Positions 30,882 to 39,363 of a stretch of 64,000 nucleotides of DNA are shown here, piece by piece. Source of the stretch: Sphingomonas leidyi (GTDB taxonomy: Bacteria > Pseudomonadota > Alphaproteobacteria > Sphingomonadales > Sphingomonadaceae); contig NZ_JAASQV010000005.1 of the NCBI RefSeq assembly GCF_011761945.1, positions 124,001 to 188,000 on the forward strand, written 5' to 3'. Under the pieces are notes generated by a model that worked only from the letters and a program-made list of their open reading frames with translations, was not told where the DNA came from and ran no database searches. Within the stretch, counting starts at the first letter, position 1. Each line of letters opens with the position of its first letter. Made by a program: the position numbers and the translations under genes.

Positions 30882-33050
30882 ATGACTCGCCTCCTGCTCG
30901 CCGCCGCGCTGCTCGCCTCCACTTCGGCTTACGCCCAGACCGACGCTGCCCGCTGGAAGGCGGAAGCGGCGCGCGTGACGATCACGCGCGACGACTGGGG
31001 CGTCGCGCACATCCGGGGCGAGACCGATGCCGATGCGGTGTTCGGCATGATCTATGCCCAGGCCGAGGACGACTTCAACCGGATCGAGACCAACTATCTG
31101 GTAAGCCTGGGCCGGCTCGCCGAGGCGGAGGGCAAGGGCGCGATCTGGCAGGATCTACGCCAGCGGCTGTTCGTCGATCCCAAGGCGCTGAAGGCGGACT
31201 ATGCCAGGAGCCCGGCATGGCTGCGCAAGCTGATGCAGGCCTGGGCGGACGGGCTGAACCATTATCTCGCCACGCATCCGGCGGTGAAGCCGCGCGTGCT
31301 CACGCGGTTCGAGCCATGGATGGCGCTGAGCTTCTCGGAAGGCAGCATCGGCGGCGATATCGAGCGCGTGCCCCTGAGCCAGCTCGAGGCGTTCTACGGC
31401 AAGCAGCAGGTCGCGATGACCGAGGCGGAGAAGGGGCTGCTCTTCAAGGAACCCAAGGGCTCGAACGGCATGGCGATCGCGCCGAGCCATACGAAGAACG
31501 GCCATGCGCTGCTGCTGATCAACCCGCACACCAGCTTCTTCTTCCGCTCCGAGCAGCAGGTGACGAGCGGCGAGGGGCTGAACGTCTATGGCGCGGCGAC
31601 CTGGGGCCAGTTCTTCATCTACCAGGGGTTCAACGCGAAGGCAGGCTGGATGCACACCTCGAGCGGCGTCGACAATGTCGACGAGTTCGCGGAGACGATC
31701 GTCAGCAACGTGCAGGGCACGATGCTTGGCTATCACTATGGCGCCGAGACGCGGCCGGTGACGATCAAGCCGATCACCATCACCTATCGCGCTGCCGACG
31801 GCAGCCGGGCGCAGCGCAGCTTCCGGACCTATGCCACGCATCACGGACCCGTAGTGCGCGAGGTCGACGGCAAGTGGATCGCGGTGGCGCTGATGAACAA
31901 GCCGGTGGAAGCGCTGCAGCAGAGCTTCCTGCGCACCAAGGCCACCGACTATGCCGGCTTCATGAAGGTGGCCGAACTCAAGGCCAACAGCTCCAACAAC
32001 ACCCTGTTCGCCGACTCGAAGGGCGAGATCGCGTTCCTGATGCCGCAGTTCATGCCGGTGCGCGACGATCGCTTCGACTATCGCAAGCCGGTGGACGGCA
32101 GCGATCCGGCGACCGACTGGAAGGGGCTGCACAGCCTCGCCAGCCTGCCCCAGGCAGTGGACCCGAAAAATGGCTGGGCCTTCAACGTGAACAACTGGCC
32201 CTGGACGGCGGCGGGCGCGGACAGCCCCAGGGCCGCGGACTATCCGCGCTATTTCGACCAGGCCGGCGAGAATCCGCGCGGCGCGCATGCGCTGCAGGTG
32301 CTGAACGCGCGGACGGACTTCACGCCGGAGACGCTGCGCCAGGCGGCCTATGACAGCTTCCTGCCTGCCTTCGACCGGCTGCTGCCCGGGCTGGCCGCCG
32401 CTTGGGAGAAGCTGCCCGATGGCGATGGGCGCAAGGCGAAGCTGGCCGAGCCGGTGGCGCTGTTGAAGAGCTGGGACCGGCGCTGGAGCGCGGGATCGAC
32501 CGCGACTTCGCTCGCGGTGTTCTGGGGCGAGGCGCTCTGGGCGCCCGGAGCGCAGCCGGCCAGGGATGCGGGCATTTCGGTGTGGGACTGGATGGCGACA
32601 CGCGCCACCGATGCGCAGCGGATCGACGCGCTGGCCTCGGCCGTGGATCGGCTCGTCCAGGATTTCGGCGACTGGCGCGTGCCCTGGGGAGAAATCAACC
32701 GGTTCCAGCGCAATGACGGCGCGATCGTCCAGGCGTTCGACGATACGAAGCCGAGCCTCCCGGTGCCCTTCACGTCTGCGCAATGGGGCTCGCTCGCTTC
32801 GTTCGGGGCCCGGCGCTGGCCGGGGACGAAGCGCTATTACGGCACCAGCGGCAACAGCTTCGTCGCGACGGTGGAGTTCGGGCCGAAGGTGAAGGCCTGG
32901 GCAGTGACCGCCGGCGGCGAGAGCGGCCATCCGGAGTCGAAGCACTTCGCCGACCAGGCCGGGCGCTATGCGGCGGGGGACTTGCGGCCGGTCTATTTCT
33001 ATCCGGAGGATCTGAAGGGGCATGTGGTGCGGACGTACCGGCCGGGCTAG
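30882..33050 (+). CDS. Penicillin-acylase-family Ntn-hydrolase (possible AHL or amide acylase)
   Basis: Exported acylase precursor, 722 residues. The signal peptide MTRLLLAAALLASTSAYAQ is cleaved near residue 19. An alpha-chain region is followed by the self-processing site before Ser194 in PKGSNGMAIAPSH, where the new N-terminal Ser is the nucleophile. NGHALLLINPHT and the later NNTLFAD (oxyanion/Asn) are family landmarks. Such enzymes cleave beta-lactam side chains, acyl-homoserine lactones or other N-acyl compounds. The substrate cannot be read from sequence. AAGG lies before the ATG at 30882. It is convergent with dinB. Confidence 0.88.
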   Translation: MTRLLLAAALLASTSAYAQTDAARWKAEAARVTITRDDWGVAHIRGETDADAVFGMIYAQAEDDFNRIETNYLVSLGRLAEAEGKGAIWQDLRQRLFVDPKALKADYARSPAWLRKLMQAWADGLNHYLATHPAVKPRVLTRFEPWMALSFSEGSIGGDIERVPLSQLEAFYGKQQVAMTEAEKGLLFKEPKGSNGMAIAPSHTKNGHALLLINPHTSFFFRSEQQVTSGEGLNVYGAATWGQFFIYQGFNAKAGWMHTSSGVDNVDEFAETIVSNVQGTMLGYHYGAETRPVTIKPITITYRAADGSRAQRSFRTYATHHGPVVREVDGKWIAVALMNKPVEALQQSFLRTKATDYAGFMKVAELKANSSNNTLFADSKGEIAFLMPQFMPVRDDRFDYRKPVDGSDPATDWKGLHSLASLPQAVDPKNGWAFNVNNWPWTAAGADSPRAADYPRYFDQAGENPRGAHALQVLNARTDFTPETLRQAAYDSFLPAFDRLLPGLAAAWEKLPDGDGRKAKLAEPVALLKSWDRRWSAGSTATSLAVFWGEALWAPGAQPARDAGISVWDWMATRATDAQRIDALASAVDRLVQDFGDWRVPWGEINRFQRNDGAIVQAFDDTKPSLPVPFTSAQWGSLASFGARRWPGTKRYYGTSGNSFVATVEFGPKVKAWAVTAGGESGHPESKHFADQAGRYAAGDLRPVYFYPEDLKGHVVRTYRPG

Positions 33051-33076
33051 CCGGGGACGGCGCGCCCATCCCTTGC

Positions 33077-34144
33077 CTAGAACGGCAATTCCTCGCCCAG
33101 CCGCTCCTCGAAGTTCGAGACCGTCACGCCGACCAGCCGGATCCCCTTGGGCGTGGGCAGCACCGAGCGGATCAGGGCGAGGCTCATGTCCCGCAGCGTC
33201 TCGCGGCGGTCGACCAGCCCGGCGGTGAGGCTGCGGCTGCGCGTGATGATCTGGAAGTCGCCATATTTCACCTTCACGGTGACGGTGCGGCCGAATTCCT
33301 GCGCCTGGTCGCACCAGGTCCAGACGTCCTCGGCCATCTCTAGCACGCCGGCCTCGATCTCGGCATTCTCGACCAGGTCGCGGTCGAACGTGGTCTCGGA
33401 GCCGGAGGATTTGCGCGGCAGGTCGACATGCACCGGCCGGTCGTCCTCGCCGCGCGAGATCGCGTGGTACCATTCGGCCGCGCTGCCGAAATGGGCGCGG
33501 AGGAACTCGAGCGACTTGCCGCGCAGGTCCGCGCCGGTCTCGATGCCGAGCGCGTGCATCTTCCGCGCCGTCACCGGCCCGACCCCGTGGAAGCGCGCGA
33601 CCGGCAGCGCCTCCACCCAGGCCGGGCCCATTTCGGGCGTCACCGCGAACTGGCCGTTGGGCTTGCGCTGGTCCGAAGCGAGCTTGGCGAGGAACTTGTT
33701 GTACGAGATGCCGGCCGAGGCGGTGAGGCCGGTTTCCGCAAGGATGCGCGCGCGGATCTCCTTCGCCGTCGCCCAGGCGGTCTCGATCCCGCGCAGGTTC
33801 GCGGTGACGTCGAGATAGGCCTCGTCGAGCGAGAGCGGCTGGATGACCGGCGTATAGTCGGCGAAGATCATATGGATCTGCTTCGAGACGGCGCGATAGA
33901 CGTCGAAGCGCGGCTTGACGAAGATCAGTTCCGGGCAGCGCCGCATCGCAGTGACCGAGGGGAGGGCGGAGCGCACGCCGAACCGGCGCGCCTCGTAGCT
34001 TGCCGCCGCCACCACGCCGCGCGCCGCGGCATAGCCGACCGCGACCGGCTTGCCGCGCAGCGCCGGATCGTCGCGCTGCTCCACCGATGCGTAAAAGGCG
34101 TCCATGTCGACATGGATGATCTTGCGGACCGGCCGGGTCCCCAT
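33077..34144 (-). CDS. dinB: DNA polymerase IV (Y-family translesion polymerase)
   Basis: Error-prone lesion-bypass polymerase of 355 residues. Catalytic carboxylates lie in HVDMDAFYASVE (Asp13/Asp15 region) and SLDEAYLDVT. The little-finger domain occupies the C-terminal third, and the extreme C-terminus LGEELPF is compatible with a beta-clamp-binding motif. Its ATG is one base after the stop codon of the tetR gene, so it is probably read with the efflux regulator. No LexA box is evident in that joint upstream region. Confidence 0.95.
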   Translation of the reverse strand: MGTRPVRKIIHVDMDAFYASVEQRDDPALRGKPVAVGYAAARGVVAAASYEARRFGVRSALPSVTAMRRCPELIFVKPRFDVYRAVSKQIHMIFADYTPVIQPLSLDEAYLDVTANLRGIETAWATAKEIRARILAETGLTASAGISYNKFLAKLASDQRKPNGQFAVTPEMGPAWVEALPVARFHGVGPVTARKMHALGIETGADLRGKSLEFLRAHFGSAAEWYHAISRGEDDRPVHVDLPRKSSGSETTFDRDLVENAEIEAGVLEMAEDVWTWCDQAQEFGRTVTVKVKYGDFQIITRSRSLTAGLVDRRETLRDMSLALIRSVLPTPKGIRLVGVTVSNFEERLGEELPF

Positions 34145-34145
34145 G

Positions 34146-34748
34146 TCAGTCGTCCATCGGCTCCAGCGCGGCGGCGAAGATGCGCGTCAGGCGCTTCTCG
34201 AAGCGATCGGTATCCTCGGCGCTGCACATGTCCGGGTCGATGGCGAGGGTGTTGTGCATGATGCCCATGCCCATCAGCACGGCGAAGGCCATGGCGGCGC
34301 GCATCTCGGTATCCTGGCCGCCCAGCACCCGGGCGATCGGTTCCAGGATGTCGGTGTCGATCGTCTCGCGGATGATCTCGCCCGCCTTGGGCGATCCGAT
34401 CGAATGCAGCAGGATCAGGATCTGGTCGATATGGAGGTCGCGCTCGTCCTGCGGCGTGTCGCCCTCGTCGAGGAAGAGCTGGGCGAAATGCCGGGCGAGC
34501 GTCTCGCGCGTCGCGCCTTCCATGAAGTCCTTGTCGTCGTCGCGCAGCGTCTCGCGGAACAGGGCTTCCTTGCTGCCGAAATAGCGGCTGACCAGCGCGG
34601 GATCGACACCGGCATCGCCCGCGATCTCGCGCAGGCCGACATTCTCGTAATTCTCGCGCGCAAAATGCTTGCGGGCCGAGACGAGGATCGCTTCGCGCGT
34701 CGCAGCCGCGTTGCGCGACCGCGGCAGGGCCTGGACGGGCGGGATCAT
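34146..34748 (-). CDS. TetR-family regulator of the adjacent RND pump
   Basis: A 200-residue repressor-type protein. The N-terminal HTH (about residues 12 to 58) includes GLREIAGDAGVDPALVSRYFGSKEALF. The C-terminal half is the ligand and dimerisation domain. AAAAGG lies before the ATG at 34748; the longer open frame upstream lies in a promoter region. It is divergent from the RND operon, with a 36-bp palindrome between them. Control of that pump and of itself is inferred from this arrangement. Confidence 0.88.
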   Translation of the reverse strand: MIPPVQALPRSRNAAATREAILVSARKHFARENYENVGLREIAGDAGVDPALVSRYFGSKEALFRETLRDDDKDFMEGATRETLARHFAQLFLDEGDTPQDERDLHIDQILILLHSIGSPKAGEIIRETIDTDILEPIARVLGGQDTEMRAAMAFAVLMGMGIMHNTLAIDPDMCSAEDTDRFEKRLTRIFAAALEPMDD

Positions 34749-34778
34749 GGGCGCCTTTTTATCGCTAACAGATGGGTA

Positions 34779-34814
34779 GTCAACCATTGTGGACATATGT
34801 CTACAGTCGTTGAC
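34779..34814. promoter_or_regulatory. 36-bp palindromic operator with embedded divergent -35 elements
   Basis: The imperfect palindrome is centred at 34796/34797. Its outer arms are GTCAAC and GTTGAC; the core reads GGACATATGTCT flanked by TGT and ACA. Each arm supplies a TTGAC -35 element in opposite directions: TTGACA (34811-34816) toward the pump genes, and TTGACT toward tetR with a TAAAAA -10 about 16 bases on. A bound TetR dimer would block both promoters. Confidence 0.65.
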
Positions 34815-34919
34815 AAGTTCCCTGAACGCGCTTAGCGGGTGCCAAATCGGAAGTCGTTCGTTTCCAGTAACGGCACCACGGAGGATGTCCGGCCAGGGGC
34901 ACGGATTTAGGGATCGAAC

Positions 34920-36107
34920 ATGCATTCGAAGAACCGCCAGCTGCTTATCCCGGCTCTCATGGCCGCGCTCGCTCTCGCCGGTTGCGGCGGCGGCGGACCG
35001 CAGATGCCGCAGCAGGGGCCGCCCCCCGTCACCGTCTCGGCACCGCTGGTGCAGGACGTGGTCGACTGGGACGAGTTCGTCGGCCGCTTCGAGGCGATCC
35101 AGACCGTCGAGGTGCGCCCGCGCGCCTCGGGCTATCTGCAGGGCATATGGTTCAAGGACGGCCAGTTCGTCCGCAAGGGCCAGCTGCTCTTCACCATCGA
35201 TGCGCGCCCGGCCCAGGCCGCCGTCGCCTAGGCTGCCGCGCAGGTTGCCCAGGCCAAGGCGACGCTCGCCAATGCGCAGACCGAATATGCCCGTTCCGAG
35301 GCGCTGGTCGCCCAGCGTGCCGCCAGCCAGGAAGAGCTGGAGCAGCGCCGCGCCGCGCTGCGCTCGGGCGCTGCGCAGGTCGCCGCCGCGGAGGCCAATC
35401 TGCGTGCGCGCCAGCTCGACCTCGGCTTCACGCGCGTCGTCGCGCCGCTGAGCGGCCGCATCTCGGAGCGCAAGGTCGATGTGGGCAATTCGGTCACTGC
35501 CGACCAGACGGTGCTGACCACCATCGTCTCGGTCGATCCGCTGCACTTCGTCTTCCAGGGTTCGGAAGCGCTGCTGCTGAAATATCAGCGCCAGGGCACC
35601 GGCGCCCAGAACGGCACGGCGATCAAGGTCAAGCTTTCCGACGAGAGCGACTATACGCATACGGGCGCGCTCGACTTCGTCGACAACGCGCTCGATGCCG
35701 GCGCCGGCACGATCCGCGCCCGCGCGATCATCGCCAATCCGGGCGGCTTCCTGAAGCCCGGCATGTTCGGCTCGGCCCGGCTCGAGGCGTCCAAGCCCTA
35801 TCCGGCGCTGCTGGTGCCGGACACGGCGGTGATGGCCGATGCGGCGCGCCAGATCGTGTTCGTCGTCGACAAGAGCAACACGGTGACGGCGCGCCCGGTG
35901 CAGACCGGCCCGCTGCGCGGCAATCTGCGCGTGATCCGCTCGGGCCTGACCAGGGACGACCGGGTGGTGATCGACGGCACCCAGCGCGCGCGCCCCGGCG
36001 TGAAGGTCACGCCGCAGCCGGGCAAGATCACGGAAGCGCCGGCACCCGCCGCCGCGCCGCCGTCCGATCAGCCGGCCGGCACCGCGCTGCCCGCCGGCAA
36101 CCGCTGA
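34920..36107 (+). pseudogene. RND efflux periplasmic adaptor interrupted by an in-frame TAG
   Basis: AcrA/MexA-like membrane fusion lipoprotein: signal and lipobox ALALAGC, then the first biotinyl-lipoyl half (QTVEVRPRASGYLQ). The frame runs 103 codons, then meets TAG at 35229-35231, exactly where the repeat-rich hairpin begins (AAVA-stop-AAAQVAQAKATL). The same frame resumes with the other half, the beta-barrel and the membrane-proximal domain through 36107, 396 codons in all including the final stop. One C-to-T change (CAG to TAG) explains it. Downstream re-initiation at the ATG at 35481 would lack the lipoyl and hairpin parts. A base-calling error, a true pseudogene or suppression are all possible. 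Confidence 0.85.
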
Positions 36108-36117
36108 GGATAGGGCC

Positions 36118-39100
36118 ATGAGCGAACCCCAGGCTCCCCAGCCCGACGCGCCCGTGCGCAGCGGCTTTTCCAGCTTCTTCATCGAGCGGCCGATCTTCGC
36201 GGCGGTGATCTCGGTGTTCATCACCCTGATCGGCGCCTTCTGCTATCCGCTGCTGCCGCTCTCGCAATATCCCGAGATCGCGCCGCCGACGATCGCCGTG
36301 AGCGCCTTCTATGCCGGCGCTTCGCCGGAGACGATCGCAGAGACGGTCTCGACACCGCTCGAGCAGGAGATCAACGGCGTCGAGGGCATGCTCTACATGA
36401 GCTCGTCCTCCACCCAGGGCCAGGCGACCGTCACCGTCACCTTCAAGCCGGGCACCAATCTCGATGCCGCGCAGGTGCTGGTGCAGAACCGCGTCAACCT
36501 GGCCGTGCCGCGCCTGCCCGAACAGGTGCGCCAGATCGGCGTCACGGTGAACAAGCAGGAATCGGGCTTCCTGATGATCGTGGCGCTCACTTCGCCCGAC
36601 AACAGCCTCGACGTCGATTACATGGGCAATTACGCCAACACGGTGATCCGCGACCGGCTGCTGCGCCTCGAGGGCGTGGGCACGGTGCAGGTCTTCGGCG
36701 GCGGCAATTATTCGATGCGCGTCTGGATCGATCCGGACAAGGCGGCGGCGCGCAACCTGACGGCGTCCGAGATCGTGGCGGCGCTGCAGGCCCAGAACGT
36801 CCAGACCGCGGGCGGCGCGCTCGGCTCGGCGCCGACGGGCAAGGACAACCCCTCGTTCGAAGTGCCGGTGGACGTGCGCGGCCGCCTGGCCACGGTCGAG
36901 CAATTCTCCAACATCACGGTGAAGTCCGATCCGACGGGCGCCGCGCTCACCAAGCTGGGCGACGTCGCGCGGATCGAGCTGGGTAGCCAGGACTATTCGA
37001 TCCGCGGCTCGTTCGGCGGCCGGCGCGGCATCGCGCTCGCCATCGTCCAGCAGCCGGGCGCCAACTCGCTCAACGCGGCGGACCTGGTGCTCAAGGAGAT
37101 GGATACGCTCAAGAAGGACTTCCCGCAGGGCCTCCAATATACCATCCCCTACAATCCCACCGAATATGTCTCGGCGTCGGTGGAGGCCGTGCAGCACACG
37201 CTGCTCGAGGCGGTGGTCCTCGTCGTCGTGGTCGTGGTGATCTTCCTCCAGACCTGGCGGGCGGCGGTGATCCCGATCGTCGCCATCCCGATCGCGCTGG
37301 TCGGCACCTTCGCGGTGCAGCTCGCGCTCGGCTATTCGATCAACTCGCTGTCGCTGTTCGCGCTGGTGCTCGCCGTGGGCATCGTGGTCGACGACGCGAT
37401 CGTCGTGGTCGAGGCGGTGGAGAAGCATATCCGCGAGGGCAAGTCGCCGCGCGACGCCGCGCACCTGACGATGAAGGAAGTGTCCGGCGCGCTGGTCGCG
37501 ATCGGCCTGGTGCTGGTCTCGGTGTTCATCCCGACGGCGATGGTCGGCGGCATCCCCGGCATCTTCTACCGCCAGTTCGCGGTGACGATCGCCGCGGCCT
37601 CGGCGATCTCGCTGCTCGTTTCGCTGACGCTGTCGCCGGCGCTCGCCGCGCTGCTGCTCAAGCCGCACCAGCATATCGACGCCGATAGCGGCCCGCGCTG
37701 GATGCGGCCGATCAAGGTGGGTGCGGAGAAGTTCAACCAGGGCTTCGACTGGCTGTCGGACCGCTATGGCCGCGTCACCGGCCGGCTGATCCGCATGGGC
37801 CTGATCATGATGCTCATCTATGCGGGGCTGCTCGCGCTCACCGGCTGGCGCCTCACCGCCACGCCGACGGGCTTCATTCCCGAGCAGGACCAGGGCTTCC
37901 TGATCGGCGTCGTCCAGCTGCCGCCGGGTTCGTCGCTCGAGCGCACCAGCGAAGTGGTCGACAAGGCCTATGCCATCGCCGCCAAGACCGACGGCGTGAT
38001 CGACGGCGCGGCCTTTGCCGGCCTCGACGGCGCGAGCTTCAGCCAGGCGTCGAATGCGGGCGTGTTCTTCATCAAGCTGAAGGACTGGTCGCAGCGCGGC
38101 AAGCAGCAGAGCGCGGAGGCGCTGGCCGGCCAGCTGACCGGCGCCATCGCCGGGCAGATCAGCGGCGCCAACATCTTCATGATCTCGCCGCCCGCGGTGC
38201 AGGGCCTCGGCAACGGCTCGGGCTTCGTGATGATGATCGAGGATCGCGCGGCCAATGGCGGCTGGCGCGGGCTCGAAGGCGCGACCGGCGCGATGATGGG
38301 CGCGGCGATGCAGGAGCAGAAGGTCACCCAGGTCTTCTCGCTGTTCAACACTGCCAATCCGCGCATCCGCGCCGATGTCGACCGCGACAAGGCGCAGATC
38401 CTCGGCGTGCAGCCGCAACAGGTGTTCGACGCGATCGGCACCTATATCGGCTCGACCTATGTCAACGACTTCAACCTGCTCGGCCGCACCTTCCGCGTGA
38501 CGGCGCAGGCGGAGCCGGCCTCGCGCGACGACATCAGCGACATCGGCCGGCTGCAGGTGCGTTCGTCGAGCGGGCAGATGGTGCCGCTCTCGGCGGTGGC
38601 GAGCTTCCATCGCGACTCCGGGTCGTCGCGCGTGGTGCGCTACAACCTGCTGCCCGCCGTGGAGCTGCAGGGCGCCGCCGCGCCGGGCGTTTCCTCGGGC
38701 GATGCGCTCGCGGCGATGGAGGCGATGGCGAGCAAGGTGCTGCCCCAGGGCTATGGCTATGAATGGACCGGCCTCGCCTATCAGCAAAAGGCGGCCGGCA
38801 GCTCGTCGGCGCTGATCTTCGTGCTCGCCGTGGTGTTCGTCTTCCTCGTGCTGGCTGCCCAGTATGAGGCGCTGACGCTGCCGCTCGCAGTGATCCTGAT
38901 CGTGCCGATGTGCATCCTGGCGGCGCTGCTCGGCGTGAACCTGCGGGCGATGGACAACAACATCCTTACCCAGGTCGGCCTGGTGGTGCTGATCGCGCTT
39001 GCCGCGAAGAACGCGATCCTGATCGTCGAGTTCGCCAAGCAGGGCGAGGAAGAGGGCATGAACCGGTTCGATGCCGCGGTCCACGCCGCGCGTTCGCGCC

Positions 39101-39363
39101 TCCGCCCGATCCTGATGACGTCGTTCGCATTCATCTTCGGCGTGATCCCGCTGGCGATCGCCAGCGGCCCGGGCCAGGAGATGCGCCAGTCGCTCGGCAC
39201 CGCCGTGGCGTTCGGCATGGTCGGCGTCACCATCTTCGGGCTTATCTTCACGCCGATCTTCTATGTGCTGCTGCGCAAGCTGGGCGGCGGCAAGGTGGCG
39301 CATCACGGCCCCACGCCGCCGGCACCGGAGACGCCTGCCGCCGCGACGGGAGAAGCGCAATGA
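36118..39363 (+). CDS. RND multidrug efflux permease (HAE1/AcrB family)
   Basis: Inner-membrane proton-drug antiporter of 1081 residues, full length for the family. It has an N-terminal transmembrane helix (about residues 22 to 44), two large periplasmic loops and two groups of helices. The proton-relay Asp pair is present in LAVGIVVDDAIVVVE of TM4, and the TM10-12 region (LVVLIALAAKNAILIVEFA) is intact. It starts 10 bases after the adaptor frame and its stop overlaps the next start (ATGA). With the adaptor interrupted, the pump may not work as sequenced. Confidence 0.96.
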   Translation: MSEPQAPQPDAPVRSGFSSFFIERPIFAAVISVFITLIGAFCYPLLPLSQYPEIAPPTIAVSAFYAGASPETIAETVSTPLEQEINGVEGMLYMSSSSTQGQATVTVTFKPGTNLDAAQVLVQNRVNLAVPRLPEQVRQIGVTVNKQESGFLMIVALTSPDNSLDVDYMGNYANTVIRDRLLRLEGVGTVQVFGGGNYSMRVWIDPDKAAARNLTASEIVAALQAQNVQTAGGALGSAPTGKDNPSFEVPVDVRGRLATVEQFSNITVKSDPTGAALTKLGDVARIELGSQDYSIRGSFGGRRGIALAIVQQPGANSLNAADLVLKEMDTLKKDFPQGLQYTIPYNPTEYVSASVEAVQHTLLEAVVLVVVVVVIFLQTWRAAVIPIVAIPIALVGTFAVQLALGYSINSLSLFALVLAVGIVVDDAIVVVEAVEKHIREGKSPRDAAHLTMKEVSGALVAIGLVLVSVFIPTAMVGGIPGIFYRQFAVTIAAASAISLLVSLTLSPALAALLLKPHQHIDADSGPRWMRPIKVGAEKFNQGFDWLSDRYGRVTGRLIRMGLIMMLIYAGLLALTGWRLTATPTGFIPEQDQGFLIGVVQLPPGSSLERTSEVVDKAYAIAAKTDGVIDGAAFAGLDGASFSQASNAGVFFIKLKDWSQRGKQQSAEALAGQLTGAIAGQISGANIFMISPPAVQGLGNGSGFVMMIEDRAANGGWRGLEGATGAMMGAAMQEQKVTQVFSLFNTANPRIRADVDRDKAQILGVQPQQVFDAIGTYIGSTYVNDFNLLGRTFRVTAQAEPASRDDISDIGRLQVRSSSGQMVPLSAVASFHRDSGSSRVVRYNLLPAVELQGAAAPGVSSGDALAAMEAMASKVLPQGYGYEWTGLAYQQKAAGSSSALIFVLAVVFVFLVLAAQYEALTLPLAVILIVPMCILAALLGVNLRAMDNNILTQVGLVVLIALAAKNAILIVEFAKQGEEEGMNRFDAAVHAARSRLRPILMTSFAFIFGVIPLAIASGPGQEMRQSLGTAVAFGMVGVTIFGLIFTPIFYVLLRKLGGGKVAHHGPTPPAPETPAAATGEAQ

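Noticed and set aside
35229..35231. TAG read as pyrrolysine or another special codon
   Set aside because: No pyl genes or other recoding signals are seen, and a single C-to-T change explains the stop.
36028..39360. A minus-strand open frame of 1110 codons
   Set aside because: Exact antisense of the RND permease gene; His/Arg/Asp-rich shadow protein.
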